Assembly: GCA_963978905.1 (NCBI GenBank)
Contig: OZ022261.1
Location: 36,784,130-36,848,129, forward strand
Direction of reading: 5' to 3'
DNA: 64,000 nucleotides
From: Trichostrongylus colubriformis
Taxonomy: Eukaryota; Nematoda; Chromadorea; Rhabditida; Trichostrongylidae
Shown one piece after another: positions 1 to 13,100 of the stretch (position 1 is the first letter of the stretch; each line of letters starts with the position of its first letter). The translations under genes were made by a program, and so were the position numbers. Below the pieces are notes generated by a model that had not been told where the DNA came from, searched no databases, and saw only the letters and a program-made list of their open reading frames with translations.

Positions 1-2379
1 GAAGCCGTAGTTTCGGAAACTGCGGCTCAGTACTGTCAAATTTACCCGTTTTGGGTTTTTCTGAAACGAATTTGTTTTGATAGTTTGCATGAGCGATGTT
101 TTGCATTACACCATTTTGATTTACATGAAGTTTTGAATGTAGTACTTCCAATGTGTCGAATTTTGGTAATGATTGCTTCAGTTTGTGTTTATACTTGTAG
201 AATGTATCTACTCACAAGAGAAAAATTGTCATCATCTGAAAGGAAAGCAACATTCTATCCTTCTCATACTTTCTGAACGGAATTCTTGGTTGTGGGCACG
301 TGCATCTTGGGTACTACTGGGCTGACTGATAGGTGCTGCTCCGTGATCTGCGTCTCTTTGCCATGCTAGGGCTGGAGCTAGCTAACGGATAGCGCGTAAA
401 TGTACACGCTCACGGTCTCGGGTGCTGTCTCGTAAAGGCTCAGATGACCGCAACGTAAAAATGTGGCCCTCCCTCCCCACCTTCAGTAGTACCTCACTAT
501 CCCTGATAAGGTGCCGTATCTTGGTTCCGGTTCGTTGCCTTCAAGCCATTTTTGAGTGAATGTACTTTAAGGCGAACCCCTAATTGTTCGCACTTCAAAC
601 AGCTGAATTTCCAGTACATATGGGAGCCTATTGTGATTTCAGTGACCTCGTGTAGTATGAAATCGGCTGAATACATCAACATCCGCATTTCAACACTATA
701 TCCATCGATTTTTGACCATAAATTAAAAGAAAATCAAAAGAAAAGAAAGAGGAACCATAAATTTGAAGAATACTTCCAAAATAGACCGTTTTTGACAGTA
801 TATATGGCTATTTATAGACTAACCGGGTGAGAGCAGTCCCTTTATAATTGCTTCAGGTTGAGCTAGTGAAAAGTCATAGTTCGGCCTATAATCCTCGATA
901 CATTATTTGAACCATGACGTTGACGAATCGCTAAAGGATTTTTTTGTCGTCTGTTGATTGATTTATGATGAGCTCTCCTGTCCAGCGGATCTGTTTTGGT
1001 GGAGTGTTTTTAATGCCACGGTGCCCTAACCATATCGTTGCTTTCATAGACAGGCTGATCATCTACCTCAGGGACGACATGATTCTCAGGAGGGTGTACG
1101 GTAGATAGTTTAAGTGCTGAAGCTGCCTCATCAGTTTGTATGAATTTGTTAACTTTTTAAGCTTCACAACGCAGAATCTATTCCTCTTTGATTTTTCTTC
1201 TGCTCAGTAATGCAGCCATGAATTTCGCCTGCTTCACATTATTGTGTATCTCGTGTGTTGAGCATCTCAGGTTTTTCGGCAACGTGCAGCTGTTGAAACA
1301 TTAAGACCACCCACGAAGGTCTAGCGCATGGTAATAGCACCCGTCTCCACCTCCATGCCGCCCATTGAACTTGCTATGCGCTAACATACAAAGAACATAA
1401 ATATTCGCTGGCTGCTTATCGCTCAGACAGACGAAGATGGTTTAGGGGCGGCGGGACGAGAGGACGACCTCGATTTTGAAATTGGCGCGAAATAGCAGCA
1501 TCCAGTGCTATTCGATCATCAACACCTCCATCCTTTTTCCCGTGCGCTATGTAACTCCAAAACTGCTCCAAATCATGCTCAGGAATCTGCTTTTAAATTT
1601 AATACTAGAGGCCGTTCCGAGATGCCTTATTAGATATTCCTTGTGTCCCATCAATTCATTTGATATTAACAGAAAAAAGAAATGATAATGAATAAGCAGT
1701 TATAATTGTCTTACGCTTTAGATTATTCACGCGCTAAATCGTTTGATCTCGAGAAATCGAGGGGGACCTTTTTAATACAGCACCGTTTGATAATATGTGC
1801 ATCTTACCTTCACTTTTTTCTATGGACGTCCTTGATATTTTTCTCTGACTTTTCATAGCAGTGAAATCCTAGTTCTGCAGTGCCAATAACCAGGAATCAG
1901 GAATGGCTTCAAAAACTATAGATTGACTTGCTAGAAAATTTCGAGTTTGTAAAATATGATAAATCTGAGAATTTGATTTCGTTTTCATTTCGTTTTCATT
2001 ACTCATTCTATGATCCGTCATGTCTGTGATTTAGAGTGGTTCTAAGGCTGTGTAAGACGATTATTAAAGTGCAGGCCAGCAAAAAAATGAAAACAGATAG
2101 AGTGCAGCGTTAGTATCAGCAGTCCATGGTCCAGTCGTGCCTGAATTTGCTGCAATAATCATGAGTACTTTCTATATGTCTCTTCATATTCGAAACTCAT
2201 AGGGGTCATTTATTTTAAGAACTTAATTTTTACTAAAATTTGAAAATATTTTTGGAAGCCAATATTTTGATACACGTAAGTTAAGATTTTAATATATTTT
2301 TGAAACTTTTCAAAGAGCATCGAATCTAGACTTCCGGGACGCGAATTTTCGATCGGCAACGAGCGCGATATCAGTTATT
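1..2379. other. No gene seen
   Basis: AT-rich sequence with frames of fewer than 95 codons. No supported exon chain, RNA gene or clear repeat. Confidence 0.5.
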
Positions 2380-2820
2380 ATGACTCAAGGATGTAAGAGT
2401 TTTCAATTTTCAGACATACAAGTTTCCTTGATCTGTAAGATTTGGATTCAATCCGGATTGCAGATATTTGACATAAACCCAGCGAAATTCCTACTCTGGC
2501 AATTTCTTTCCGTTTCTCGATATTATTATGAAGAACACAATTCACAGGAATATCAAGTAAAGCGTGTGGTTTGTGGCTGCACGGAAGGTGCAATCAAGCA
2601 CAAGGGAAGGAGGGTCATATTGAATTGTAATGCCTCATCTACGCAAATAAGATGTGCGCAGTGGCAAGCGGCGCCGCTGTTACAAGTACAGTTCGACGAT
2701 CAAATCCTGGAACAGTGTCCACCGGAAGTACTCTGCGAATGCAGGCTTTCCAATTCATGGAAATGCGCTGCCGTGGGAGTATGTGCCATCAGGACAGAAA
2801 AATCGCGTAGCCGCATTTGA
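2380..2820 (+). other. 146-codon open frame, unrecognised
   Basis: One of the two longest frames outside the satellite. The second half is Cys-bearing and protein-like (RVVCGCTEGAIKHKGRRVIL, then CPPEVLCECRL). It ends just before a MITE fragment at 2849. No homology is recognised, and it could be an exon of a gene running off either end of the region, or chance. A frame on the other strand overlaps it. Confidence 0.25.
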
Positions 2821-2848
2821 AGCGTGACAAGGTGCGAAATGGGAGCGC

Positions 2849-2953
2849 CTTTTTTGGGTCCTGAAGCGATTACGCCTGGAATCGCTCCAGGACCCATTTA
2901 ATACGACGCGCACAGCTCGCACCATCGCGTCGCACGCCGTACGCTGCAATACG
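2849..2953. repeat. Partial copy of the GTGTACCCTTATGTC MITE family
   Basis: GGGTCCTGAAGCGATTACGC, its mirror AATCGCTCCAGGACCC and then CACCATCGCGTCGCACGCC correspond to the centre and right arm of the copies at 57.5 and 61.5 kb. Confidence 0.6.
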
Positions 2954-5900
2954 AATTCTAATGGCACATACCCCCTGCCATGGAGTCTCCGCTTCTCTTC
3001 TTCTCTCTAATGGATGGAGCATGAAATCGATACGTATTTCCCTTTGCCTGCGGATACCACTTTCACATTTGCACAATCGCAAATTTCACGATTCTCTCGA
3101 TCGTGCGTATCTTTGTTATATTCCATCAGTTCCGGTCTTTCGTAATTAACCCCATTTCACCACTGTGAACGCCATTCAACGAGGATTTTTCGGCTCCTAA
3201 CGCTTGACTCTGCTAGCGTTGTGTCTAGGCGGTTGTGAAACGTGATTTTCGGTCTGCAGAAAGTTCACTCCAAAACACGCGAGTGTATGTGTATCGATCA
3301 TAAAGCAGTAATCCCATGCAACACACTGGCTCAATTAGTATTCGACTTTCTCGACATGTGACCTCATCCTCAGCACATCCTACTACTCATCAATTCTGCC
3401 GTGCAGCACCCTCCACACGCACGGCCACCTTTCCTCGCTGAATGCTGATTTCCGAATTTTAAACTCACACATGTACACGTACACTGCTCTGTAGTAGGTG
3501 AGCATATGTTTTCTGCAGCAGCGCTATACCCTGCCATCGATTCAGGGCGCCGGCCATCCCACCCCCCAGTTTCTCTGTCTCACTCTCTCAACCCTGTTTT
3601 CACTGTTTCTCGCCCCTCACACAGACCACTTCCATCGTGAGTTCATCTACCACACAATGTTATTCCTCAAATATCGAATTGTTAAGTATTGATCGATGAA
3701 AGCTTGGACGATTTCCCGCCCGTGCCCGCCGAATGTTTCTCTTTTGTGGCAGGTGGCTGTACAGTACGTGGTTCTTCTGTAACGGGGAATGTTGAGCAGT
3801 GTGTTATGTACGAAATGCATCACATTCGAAACTGCTTCCCACTTCGTGTTTTGCGTTTTGCACTCGAATCACTGAATGTGCTTTCGTTTTAGTCCCCACC
3901 TTCCATCACCAACTCTTGTGGTTTTTATTTCCAAAAAAGTTCACACAGCCTTTTTCTCCAACTTAGCACAATCGGTGCATCAAGTACGATATACCGTGTC
4001 TTAAGCAGAGTAAGCGCTACGAGCGTGGAAGGACACGTTAATTTTTCGTCAACTAATGCACAGAACTCGTATAAACCCACGGAAAAGCCGGCACTATCGG
4101 AACTTTTTTCAATATGGCGCAGGACACTGGGTTTTTGCCCGTGCGTAGGGTTAGAAGGAGCTCCGTGTGAATGAAATACTCTCATCGTTATGCGACATCC
4201 TATTGTTACCTGAAGAATTGTTCCGCAAACACTAGAGAGCTATCCCATAGGCTAAGCCCACGTCTCGTTGATCGCAAATATTATTTGGCTAGTTTCATCA
4301 CTGTTTGTATGGAAAAAAACTTTGTACAGTCGTTGTTCATATCAAATGAAAATGTTTGCCGTGGAATCGTATGCATTAAGTGCAGCACGGACCGGGTGGT
4401 TCGTCCTCCCCTTGAATACACCCAAGGGGTGCTGGTGTAGGCTTGTCATCGATCTGATCAGCCAGGGGTAGATCAAGGGCGAATTGTTATACTGTCTGTG
4501 CCGCTCTGCAACATTACAAATAATGAAATCATATAATATCCAGTACAAAAACTGAGACTAGCCACTTGTAAGGCCGTGAAATAGAGCTCGGGTCAGTATT
4601 AGTTTGAGTACTGATCTGTAACACCTAATTAAGACGGGGATGAATGTAAATTTCCTTGTGCAGTTAAGTGGTTCATAGCAAAGCGAAAATTTACATCTCT
4701 GCATGAAAAGCTTTATTGGAGTGACATGGTCACGGAGTTATAGTCCATCTCGGAGCGCTTGATGGGGCGTGGCCTACGGACTTGGGTGAGAGTGTATCAT
4801 ACACTCCCACCCCGCTACACTCATTCTCGTCAATCAGGCCACGCCCTATCCAACGCTCCGAAATGGACTGTATGTGGGTTTAATTACTCAGTTTATAAAA
4901 CGAAAAATAACTGCAGTCCTCTATAGTGTCCCTAGTAAGATGTGAAGACCAGACATTTCAGCTAATTCTATTTCCTCGCAAAGTTGCAGAATGTTGTCGA
5001 AAACATGCATTGTTGCAACGATGAATCAGAAACCATATGACTCATTGATCATTTCGTAGCCCTCTGTGGGACTTGCTGAAAGGCTGTAAATCAACGGTCC
5101 AGGTCCACTCAAGGGTACATGTATCTTCATCTCACAGTCGATCCATTTCTGCCCTGCCCATTCGTCCGCATTGTCGTAGAAAATCAATGCATGTGAAATT
5201 AGTGAAGCTCCTTCGCAGCAAGTCGGGCGCTTGATAATTGCATTCAGTTATGACATATCGTTTGGCATAGATTGAACTTGCACAAAACCGGTCAAATGAT
5301 CAGTCTGGTTCCACATTGCGGTTTCATTATAAAAGTAGTTTTTTTTCAAATTGATTTCCCAACCTGTTCTGTGGAGCTTCTTGCACCGCTTGTGTGACGG
5401 TGTTATTCCGTCGCTGTCGACAATCTGTCCAATTTTGTGCAAACTGTCTGCCATTTTTTCTTGTTCTATAACTAGCAACGTAAAGCGCTGTCATCATCTC
5501 ACTAATGATTTTTATCGCTATAAACCTCTGGAATTCGCCGTTTTTTGGAATTGCTGCAGAATCTGATTGCCTATCAAAGAGATTCATATGTCATGCGGCG
5601 TTGAGTCGCATCAAATCATTAACACGTTGAGGACGCATGGCATCCAGCGTGCCTGGTGCGCCTGGGATGTCCGGGATTGGTTACCGTGTAAGTCCACCTA
5701 TTGCAGGAATTACACTCGAGTACTTCTATGCTCCCGCCTAAAAATAGTGTCACACCTCCGCGAGTGACATCTCAATATTTTATGTTGCTCTTTCGTCTTT
5801 TCATTTCATGTTTTATTTGCTTAATAGTGTGGAATATCCCATAGAACGTTTTCATGACTTCTTGTTGTTAAAATTTGCGCGCAAAGGGGTTCAACAAAAT

Positions 5901-7040
5901 TCGCAGCTGCGCTTTGGTTGTAGGAGAGTATCCACTTGTTACAAAATCATACGAGAATGGAGTTACTTTAAGCTTGCACCAAATATGGATGCGGAGGGGC
6001 TTAAATATCTAGTTGAGTGATGATCTCGCCGTTTAGGGATAAGTTTTGCGTTACAGCTTTCCTGCTTGTGACGCGCCACGCATCTGTCCATTGACCGGAG
6101 TTGTTAAGGTATCCATTCAGTAGCAAGCCATAAGGATCGTAAAGGTTCGGCTGTTTTGCGAGCTATTTGCGATCTTGACTCAGGTAGGGAGGTGGCTGTG
6201 TTTGGCCGCTCTGTGGCAGTTATTGCGTTCTAAACGAATGAGAAAGGTCTCACTCCACAGTTTGCTCCATCTTCTGCTGCGCTCTATCGTCGAGTGTGTG
6301 TGAGATGCTGCGTATGACCGACACACATCACGGATGTGCGTGAAGCCAATCAAGACTTTAGTGATGCGGTGCGCACGCAAACACTGTTACCACCAAAGCC
6401 AGCGGATAAAGTTGGCACCCCATCTGTCAGTCTTGTACACTTCATTTTGTTTGTATTCAAATCCCACAACAAAGCACCTCGGACACTTTTGAACAGTAAA
6501 ACGTAGGACTCGTGTAAAGGCCGGAATCGGCCGCACTCAGTAAAAAGCTAGCATTTTGTCTCGAAAAAGTTTCGTATGTATCCACAGGAGTGGAATTCCG
6601 TATTCTGTTGAAAAACTTCGGGAATGCGAGTTAATTCAATCTGACTCACATAATAGCCAAATTCCTTGCATATTTGCTACGCATTGCATTCACTTGGGAA
6701 ATTTCCATCCCTTTATATAGTACAAGATTAGCTGGCACATATTACACTTGTGGTCAGGGTCAAGCATGGGTCCAGAAATCCTTGGAGGGATCTTATTTTC
6801 GAAAATTATTCGAGGATTCCTTGACGACCACCACTTTTCGCGTGATTTTTAAATCGTCAGCTGATTAAGCAAAGGCTATGCTTCTTCGGGGAGGCACTTC
6901 GAGTGCATAAAGAAAAGAACAAGTAGCGTTGACCAGAAGGTCGTATTCTCCTAACCTTTTCTTTTCACGCTGGGTTGACATTGCTTACAACGTCTCTTTA
7001 TTCTTCCCTTGTCTTGGGTATTGTCAGAGCGCGTACTCGG
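2954..7040. other. Gene-poor; one MITE
   Basis: Only the MITE at 4742-4869 is supported. A fragment at 6754 (CAGGGTCAAGCATGGG) resembles the tip of the foldback family. Frames on both strands are short and unconvincing. Confidence 0.5.
4742..4869. repeat. Palindromic MITE, family with GGGCGTGGCCTACGG arm (copy 1)
   Basis: AGTCCATCTCGGAGCGCTTG at the left mirrors CGCTCCGAAATGGACT at the right. The arm contains GGGCGTGGCCTACGGACTTG. Two further copies lie at 11508-11644 and 31498-31633. Confidence 0.8.
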
Positions 7041-7208
7041 TTAGGCCACGTTCATAGTTTTCCCCGGCACGTCGGCTGCGTCCATAGGCAGCGAAGCAGA
7101 GTGGCACGGAGAGGATGCAGAGACGACGCGATCAACGAGACAGGGTGACACAGGCGGAAACGAAGCGCGCTGTGCCGCCGGCACCGCAAAGTATGAATGC
7201 GGCCTCAG
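7041..7208. repeat. MITE of the GCGTTCATACTTTGCG family (copy a)
   Basis: Opens TTAGGCCACGTTCATAG and closes CGCAAAGTATGAATGCGGCC. Internal GCAGAGTGGCACGG and GCAGAGACGACG are shared with the copies near 20.5, 37.8, 42.9 and 53.1 kb. Confidence 0.8.
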
Positions 7209-8237
7209 GCGTCATAGCAGACAGTGAGAAATTTGCGACAAAACCCATTTGTATTGTGAGCTCACTCGATTTGTCTGTTGTCCATCCCAGTGGAACTGAA
7301 AGCGCCACAGTTCCTTTCAACAATTTTTCATTTAAGTAAACGATTACTTGGCTGCTCGGCTCATACTCGGCTGCGCGATCGCGAGCCAGCGACAGTGACA
7401 TTGACGAGTTTTCGTAGAGTCTGCGCTGCGGAGCGGCAATCGCGATCATGGATTGCGGAGCCGGCCTAACGTCATTCTTGACAGTGTGGAATTGTAGCTC
7501 AGCTTGCAATATGGTGCATCTTATCATCTTCCCACTACGATGCGATCATTTTTCATCTCCATCAAATGTAATATTTGAACGTTTCTCTTCCATGTGACCC
7601 CTTTTTCGAGTCTTTTTTTTTTTTGAAACCCTTGCAATTTTTCGGATGAGCCGATCATCAGTAGTTCTCGGTTGATCTTCATCAGTTGTAATATATACAT
7701 GCCGGTGCTAATGTCGTTAGAGGGGTGAGGGGGGGGCACTCATTGTCGTGCTGTTACTCCCTCGATACCATTCTACAATCATCAGTTGTGCGCCCAAATG
7801 TGTATTTTTCACCTAAGCCTTACTTGAGAGGTTAGGGGCTTCCCCCTGAATTAACATAAGGCGTACGTCAAAAGCGTAGGCCAAAATAGCGCCGGACGCT
7901 GAGCACTGTGGAACGACCCCCCCCCCCCCCAACTACACGAGCACCTGTGGACTTTGACGTAGGACTGCACACTTCCACTCTTTTACCAAATAAAATTTCC
8001 GCCAACTAATTTAACCGTTTTCAGTTGATTGTACCACTGAGGCATATCAGTAATCACGTGAAGCGATGCGATCCCCTCTATCCGTTAAGCGACCCCATAC
8101 GAATCAACATGCTACGAACACTCGAAGGAATCGGGGAAAATTGGTGAAGAATGCTCGTATGAGGCGCAAGCAATGGTATATTTCCTCTTCATATCTTTAC
8201 TTCATAGTGAGAGCGAGTTTCTGTTAACCGCAGATTG

Positions 8238-8577
8238 CCGCGTTCATACTTTGCGCAGCGACGGCGACAAATTATGTACCCGCCGCCGACCATCGACGGA
8301 GTGTGATGACGCGCTTCTCCGTATAATGCTCGATCGAACTACACTGCAGTTTGATGATGGTGGCGAGAGCCACGAATTTATCTTGGCATAGTTTGGTACT
8401 ATGCCGAGATTCGAACTTGAGTGTGTAGGCTTTCGCTACGACCACTATATTATAGTGTCGGTCGAGCGTTTTACAAGCGGAGCGCGCCACTGAAGTGCTA
8501 CCGTGGTCGGCGGCGGGCACTGCGTTCGACGCCATCGGCGCTGGTGCCGCGTCGGTGCGCAAAGTATGAACGCGGCC
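8238..8577. repeat. Long MITE of the GCGTTCATACTTTGCG family (copy b)
   Basis: Opens CGCGTTCATACTTTGCGCAG and closes GCGCAAAGTATGAACGCGGC. It shares the longer internal sequence (CGACGGCGACAAA, GGTGGCGAGAGCCACGAATT) with the copy at 12035-12330, so these two form a subfamily of about 300-340 bp. Confidence 0.8.
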
Positions 8578-9016
8578 AAACACATGTTTTTGACCGCGAT
8601 TTTGCGCTTATAATGTTCTATTCCTTCCCAATTGTGTCCCATAGCGATTTTAGGTGAGTTTCACCGAAACCAGCTCCTAATCCGTGGTTACCTTGTGGCC
8701 TACCGCAATTTGCGTTATTTCATGTCTTTGACGTCCTTACGGTGTCCGATATCGATTTAATGACGTATCCCTCACTCCACTCTTTGAACCTGTGCGATCA
8801 GTGCACCTAAAGCTGCTGTGCACACAGCAGTACTGATCACGTTGTCTGCACTACGGTGCATCAAGTCGGCGATAGATTCCGCGACGGTCTTTGAGTGTAA
8901 ACGCATTGCAGTGCACGCTCCGCCCCCCGGACGTGCGCCGCTCACCGGGGGCGGAGTGGGTCGTTACGGACCCAAAGTTGCTAATTGGGTTCTCATACGA
9001 CCCAAACCTGAAAGGT

Positions 9017-9700
9017 GGATTAAGGTCAAGAATGAGTTCTAAAGTCATGAAAAAAGCCTGGGCACAGTGAGAGGAGCACCAGTGACGGTGGGTGGAGTTT
9101 GGTCTTCATGAAGTACGACCTGTGGAAATGGGGACAAGTTTGGGATGGGTAGAGTTTGGGACATGAAGTAAAGAGCCCACATGAGCCAAACTGAGCTCCT
9201 TACACTGTGGGCAGAGTGTGCTCTGGAATCTTCCCTTTTCAGACCAAATCGTTAAGTGGATCCCAACATGACACAAACGTTGGGCAAGATGGATTAAGGT
9301 CAGGGATCATGAAAGTCATGAAGGAGGCCGGGGCACAGTGAGCGGTTCCTAAACAAAAATTCATAACTGGGTCATAACGCAGTCTTGAAACCTGGAAAAA
9401 AGTCGTTTGAAATAAACAATGTCCAATCTGTCTGAACACCTTTGAAATGAGCGGAGATTCGCCCTCACTGGGCGGAGCGTGTAATCAATCGTGTGATGGT
9501 GTGAAAATCGTAAATATTTCGAGAGTGATCGAGAGACAAGGAAAAAGCCACCATGGAGGTGGCTGTTAGTAGATGGAGCCTTGCAAGGGAAAAATCCCCA
9601 ACTGTAGCCAGCGCACCTCGAGTGGGCGGTCCTTTCAACAAAAACTCATAACTAGGTCAAAATGCAGCCAGAACAGGAGAAAAATGAGCGGTGAACCGGC
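9017..9700. repeat. Interspersed direct repeats, 9.0-9.7 kb
   Basis: GGATTAAGGTCAAGAATGAG…GGGCACAGTGAG at 9017 recurs as GGATTAAGGTCAGGGATCAT…GGGCACAGTGAG at about 9291. CAAAAATTCATAACTGGGTC at about 9353 recurs as CAAAAACTCATAACTAGGTC at about 9638. No protein signal; probably a degenerate repeat cluster. Confidence 0.5.
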
Positions 9701-10132
9701 GGGACGTGTTATAATCTGTGAGTGAAGTTTATCGAAAAAATCAGTTTCAATCGACCTACTGACGCCAATGATTACGCGCACAGTAGTGTGCGCTAGCCAA
9801 CTAGTATATATAATTCAATTTTGAGCATTTTTGAGTCAATCGGAATTGGGCTAAACGTCGTCCATTCGGGCTGCTCGCTATTTCCATTCGATAACCTTTG
9901 AACTAGCCATGGTTTCCTCTTTTAGGCATATAAGGAATGTTTGGCGCTTCTAGTTTTAAAGGAGACCATGACTTCTTCGACTTCTATCGAAAGTGTCATT
10001 GAAATAGCAAACACTCCTGAATGGACGGCGTCTAGCAAAATTTCAGTTAATCAAAAATCGAACTTAACTTCAGAAGTCAAGATATACGAAGATTGAATGT
10101 TATACCGAATTTTTTGAATAATCCCATTTTAG

Positions 10133-13100
10133 GGCTCATGCGCTCATTTATAGCCCGGACGTGGCAGCTAAAAGACAAACATTCCATGTCACAGCACAAG
10201 CGCCCGTGCAAAAAGAGGTTTGTCGAAGTCAACTGTCTGGTGATTGCATAGTGATAGATGATTTTTAATTTGATCTTATTTACCTTACATATATTCCCAC
10301 GCTAGATCTGCTACGGTGTTCCTACCATTAAACCTCTAAAACTGAGAAAACCACTCTTTCTGGATCAAATGAATAAACTTGTATAAGTGGGTCACAAAAT
10401 GCTCTCATCACACACTAGGCAGTGGGCTCACTACGTGCACGAATGTCTGTGATTGGTAGGTGTAAGTAATGCCCCAATCGCAGTAAATTCGCTCGCACTC
10501 TTTGCTCTCATTTCAAGTGATGTGGAGGCACCCGTGTATTATTTCTCAGCTTAATGTTGAATTGCCCTGCACTTTTTGTTTCAATGCTCTGTCTAAGGTC
10601 AGCGAAGAAGAGCGTGTTCGTCGGGCTGAGAAAAAACGAGAGAAGAAGCTGCTCTCCAAGCAAAGTGACGAGGAAGTCCGTAGACTGGAGCTACTCAGAA
10701 AGGAGAAAGAGGTGAATGTTGTGATTTCAGATATTTTGTTTCCTAGCGTTGTAAAGATGGTTGAATGATTCCAGAGGGAGGAACGCAGATTGAAAAGAGA
10801 AGAAGAGAAGAGACGTCAGGAGGAACTTGAGTACCAGAAATTCCAAGAAATGCAGAAGAAGAGAGAGGAAAAGATGCGAAGAGAAGCAGCTGAAAGAGAG
10901 GCTGCTGAGAAGAAAGCTGCTGAGGAGGCCAAAAAAGCACATGAAGCACTGCTTGTAAGGAAATTTTTCCGCTGCGATCACAAGCTCAATGTTTTAATCT
11001 TTTCCCCACGAAGTTCATTCTGCAGTGTACCGTGCTTCTTCTATTCAGGCTGCTGAGAAAGAAAAGGCCAAAAAAGAGAAGAAAGTGGTGGAGAGCGAAA
11101 AAGTCAAGAAAACTACAGTATCTGCAGTGAGTTCCTTTAACTGTTGATAAAATCTAAATTGCTTGCCTCTTCCAATTCTTGTATTTGACCTCAGTACACT
11201 GAGAACATCGGCACATTTCGACGAAGCATGCGTTGCATATCACCAGTTTGGGGTTTTTCCCACGTGCTTCACCTTTGACCATAATCATGCAATAGGCTTT
11301 GATTTATCTGCTCGAGCTTATCTTCGACTGCCTTCGATAAAAAACCTTTTCTAATCTATGCATTTCAGGAAAAATCTCCCCCCAGTGAACAACCGACTCC
11401 TAAGAAAGTTGAAGAGGAGGTAGGTTTGACAGCATATGTTTCTTGTCTAGATCTATGCTGTCTTCTGTAACGGTATAGTTGAATACTGCACTATCCAGGA
11501 TACACTCAATTTCGGAGCGCCTGATAGGGCGTGGCCTACGGACTTGGGTGAGAGTGTATCGAATTCTCTCACTCCGCCACACACTTTCACTCTCGTCACT
11601 CACCCATGTCCGTAGGCCAGGCCCTATCAGGCGCTCCCAAATGGTATAATTTCGGCGTATCGTGGGGTATTAAAGTAAAAATACTGAGACCTGCATCAGT
11701 AGATAATGAACGGAATCAAATGATCAGAAACACACGGAGTATAATTCTTTCCTACCAGTGATACCTTTCGCACCCTGTGCCTCACTAAAGGGGGTCTCGC
11801 AGAGGCCAGTTACAGACGGCGAGGCTCCATGGCTACACCAACGTCGGCGCCCATCGCACCTAAACGCATCCGAACGAGGCCTCTATAAAGACTCTAACAT
11901 CCAGTGCTATTTTTCCACATATCTTCGAGACTCGTTTAGTTGCCGAGAAACATGTCTTTCCGGCTTTAAATTTCTTATTACTACCCATAGTATGTTGGAA
12001 GGGTGCAGTCCACATGGAGTGGTCGCCGACAGTTGGGCCGCGTTCACAATTTGCACCGGCGGCGACGGCGACAAAATGTGCGCCCGCCCGACCATGGCTG
12101 CAAAAGCATGAGCCCAACGAGACGCGCTCAGTTTGTAAAACGTTCGACGCAATCGCACTGCAGTATGATCGTGGCGAGAGTCACGAATTCGGAGGCATAG
12201 TGCCATTCTGTCATGATACTGTAGTGCGGTCGCCATGGTACATACTGCAGTGTGGTTGGGTCGTGCGTTTTACGAACGGAGCGCGTCACCAGAGTGCCGC
12301 CTGCGCCGGTGCGCAAAGTATTAATGCGCTCTTTTCGAAGTGAACATTTTAGCCTGAAAAAAAGAAGAAGAAGAAGGACAAGGAGTCTAGCGTTGAGAAG
12401 GAAGCCCCAGTCAAAGTTGAGAAGGAATCCCCTGTTAAAGTCAGCAATGCAATCGAGACCACTCCACCGCCTGCGGAAGAAGAAAAGGTAGACATAATTT
12501 TTGAAGTGTGATTGAAAAGTGAGTTACTGTATGGGCCTATTGTTGCTGTTCGTATGCGTATCTTCAGCAGATTAAAAAGAAGGGCAGCAAACCGAAGAAA
12601 ACCAGCGAAAGCGACTCCGGTTTCCACAATGGTGATCATGAAACTGCATTGCCTAATGACTTCGATGATGACAAAGCTCACGGAAAGCACAACGAGGTTA
12701 CATTAGTTTCAATTATTGCTGCTAAAATTCCAGCGTACATGATGTAAGAAAATGTTCCCGTAACTTTCCCTTTCATCCGTCGTTTTTTCCCATATCAATC
12801 TTTACTGCTACTCTTCAACGGCTCTTTATCTTTTTCTAGATGTACTTACGGGTCAAATAAAGTCGGGGGGGGGGGGGGGGAGACGCAAAATTTTCACTCA
12901 CGTCAAAGCTTCTTTCCCTTCCTAGGGTTAGGCTAAAGCAGATGAGACCTATGCTTTGACAGATGCTTTTTAATGTGAGAGGAGGGGATATTTTAGCCTA
13001 AGCCTAGTAAGGGAAAGGAGTTTCGACGTCGACGCAAAGTTGCGTCTCCTCCCCCCCCCCCCACGACTTTATTTGACCCTTCTGAGATTTTCACGTATAG

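Noticed and set aside
4877..4898. GGTTTAATTACTCAGTTTAT, similar to the nematode SL1 spliced leader
   Set aside because: It departs from SL1 after about ten bases, is not followed by a GT donor, and no Sm-site or SL RNA structure is visible.
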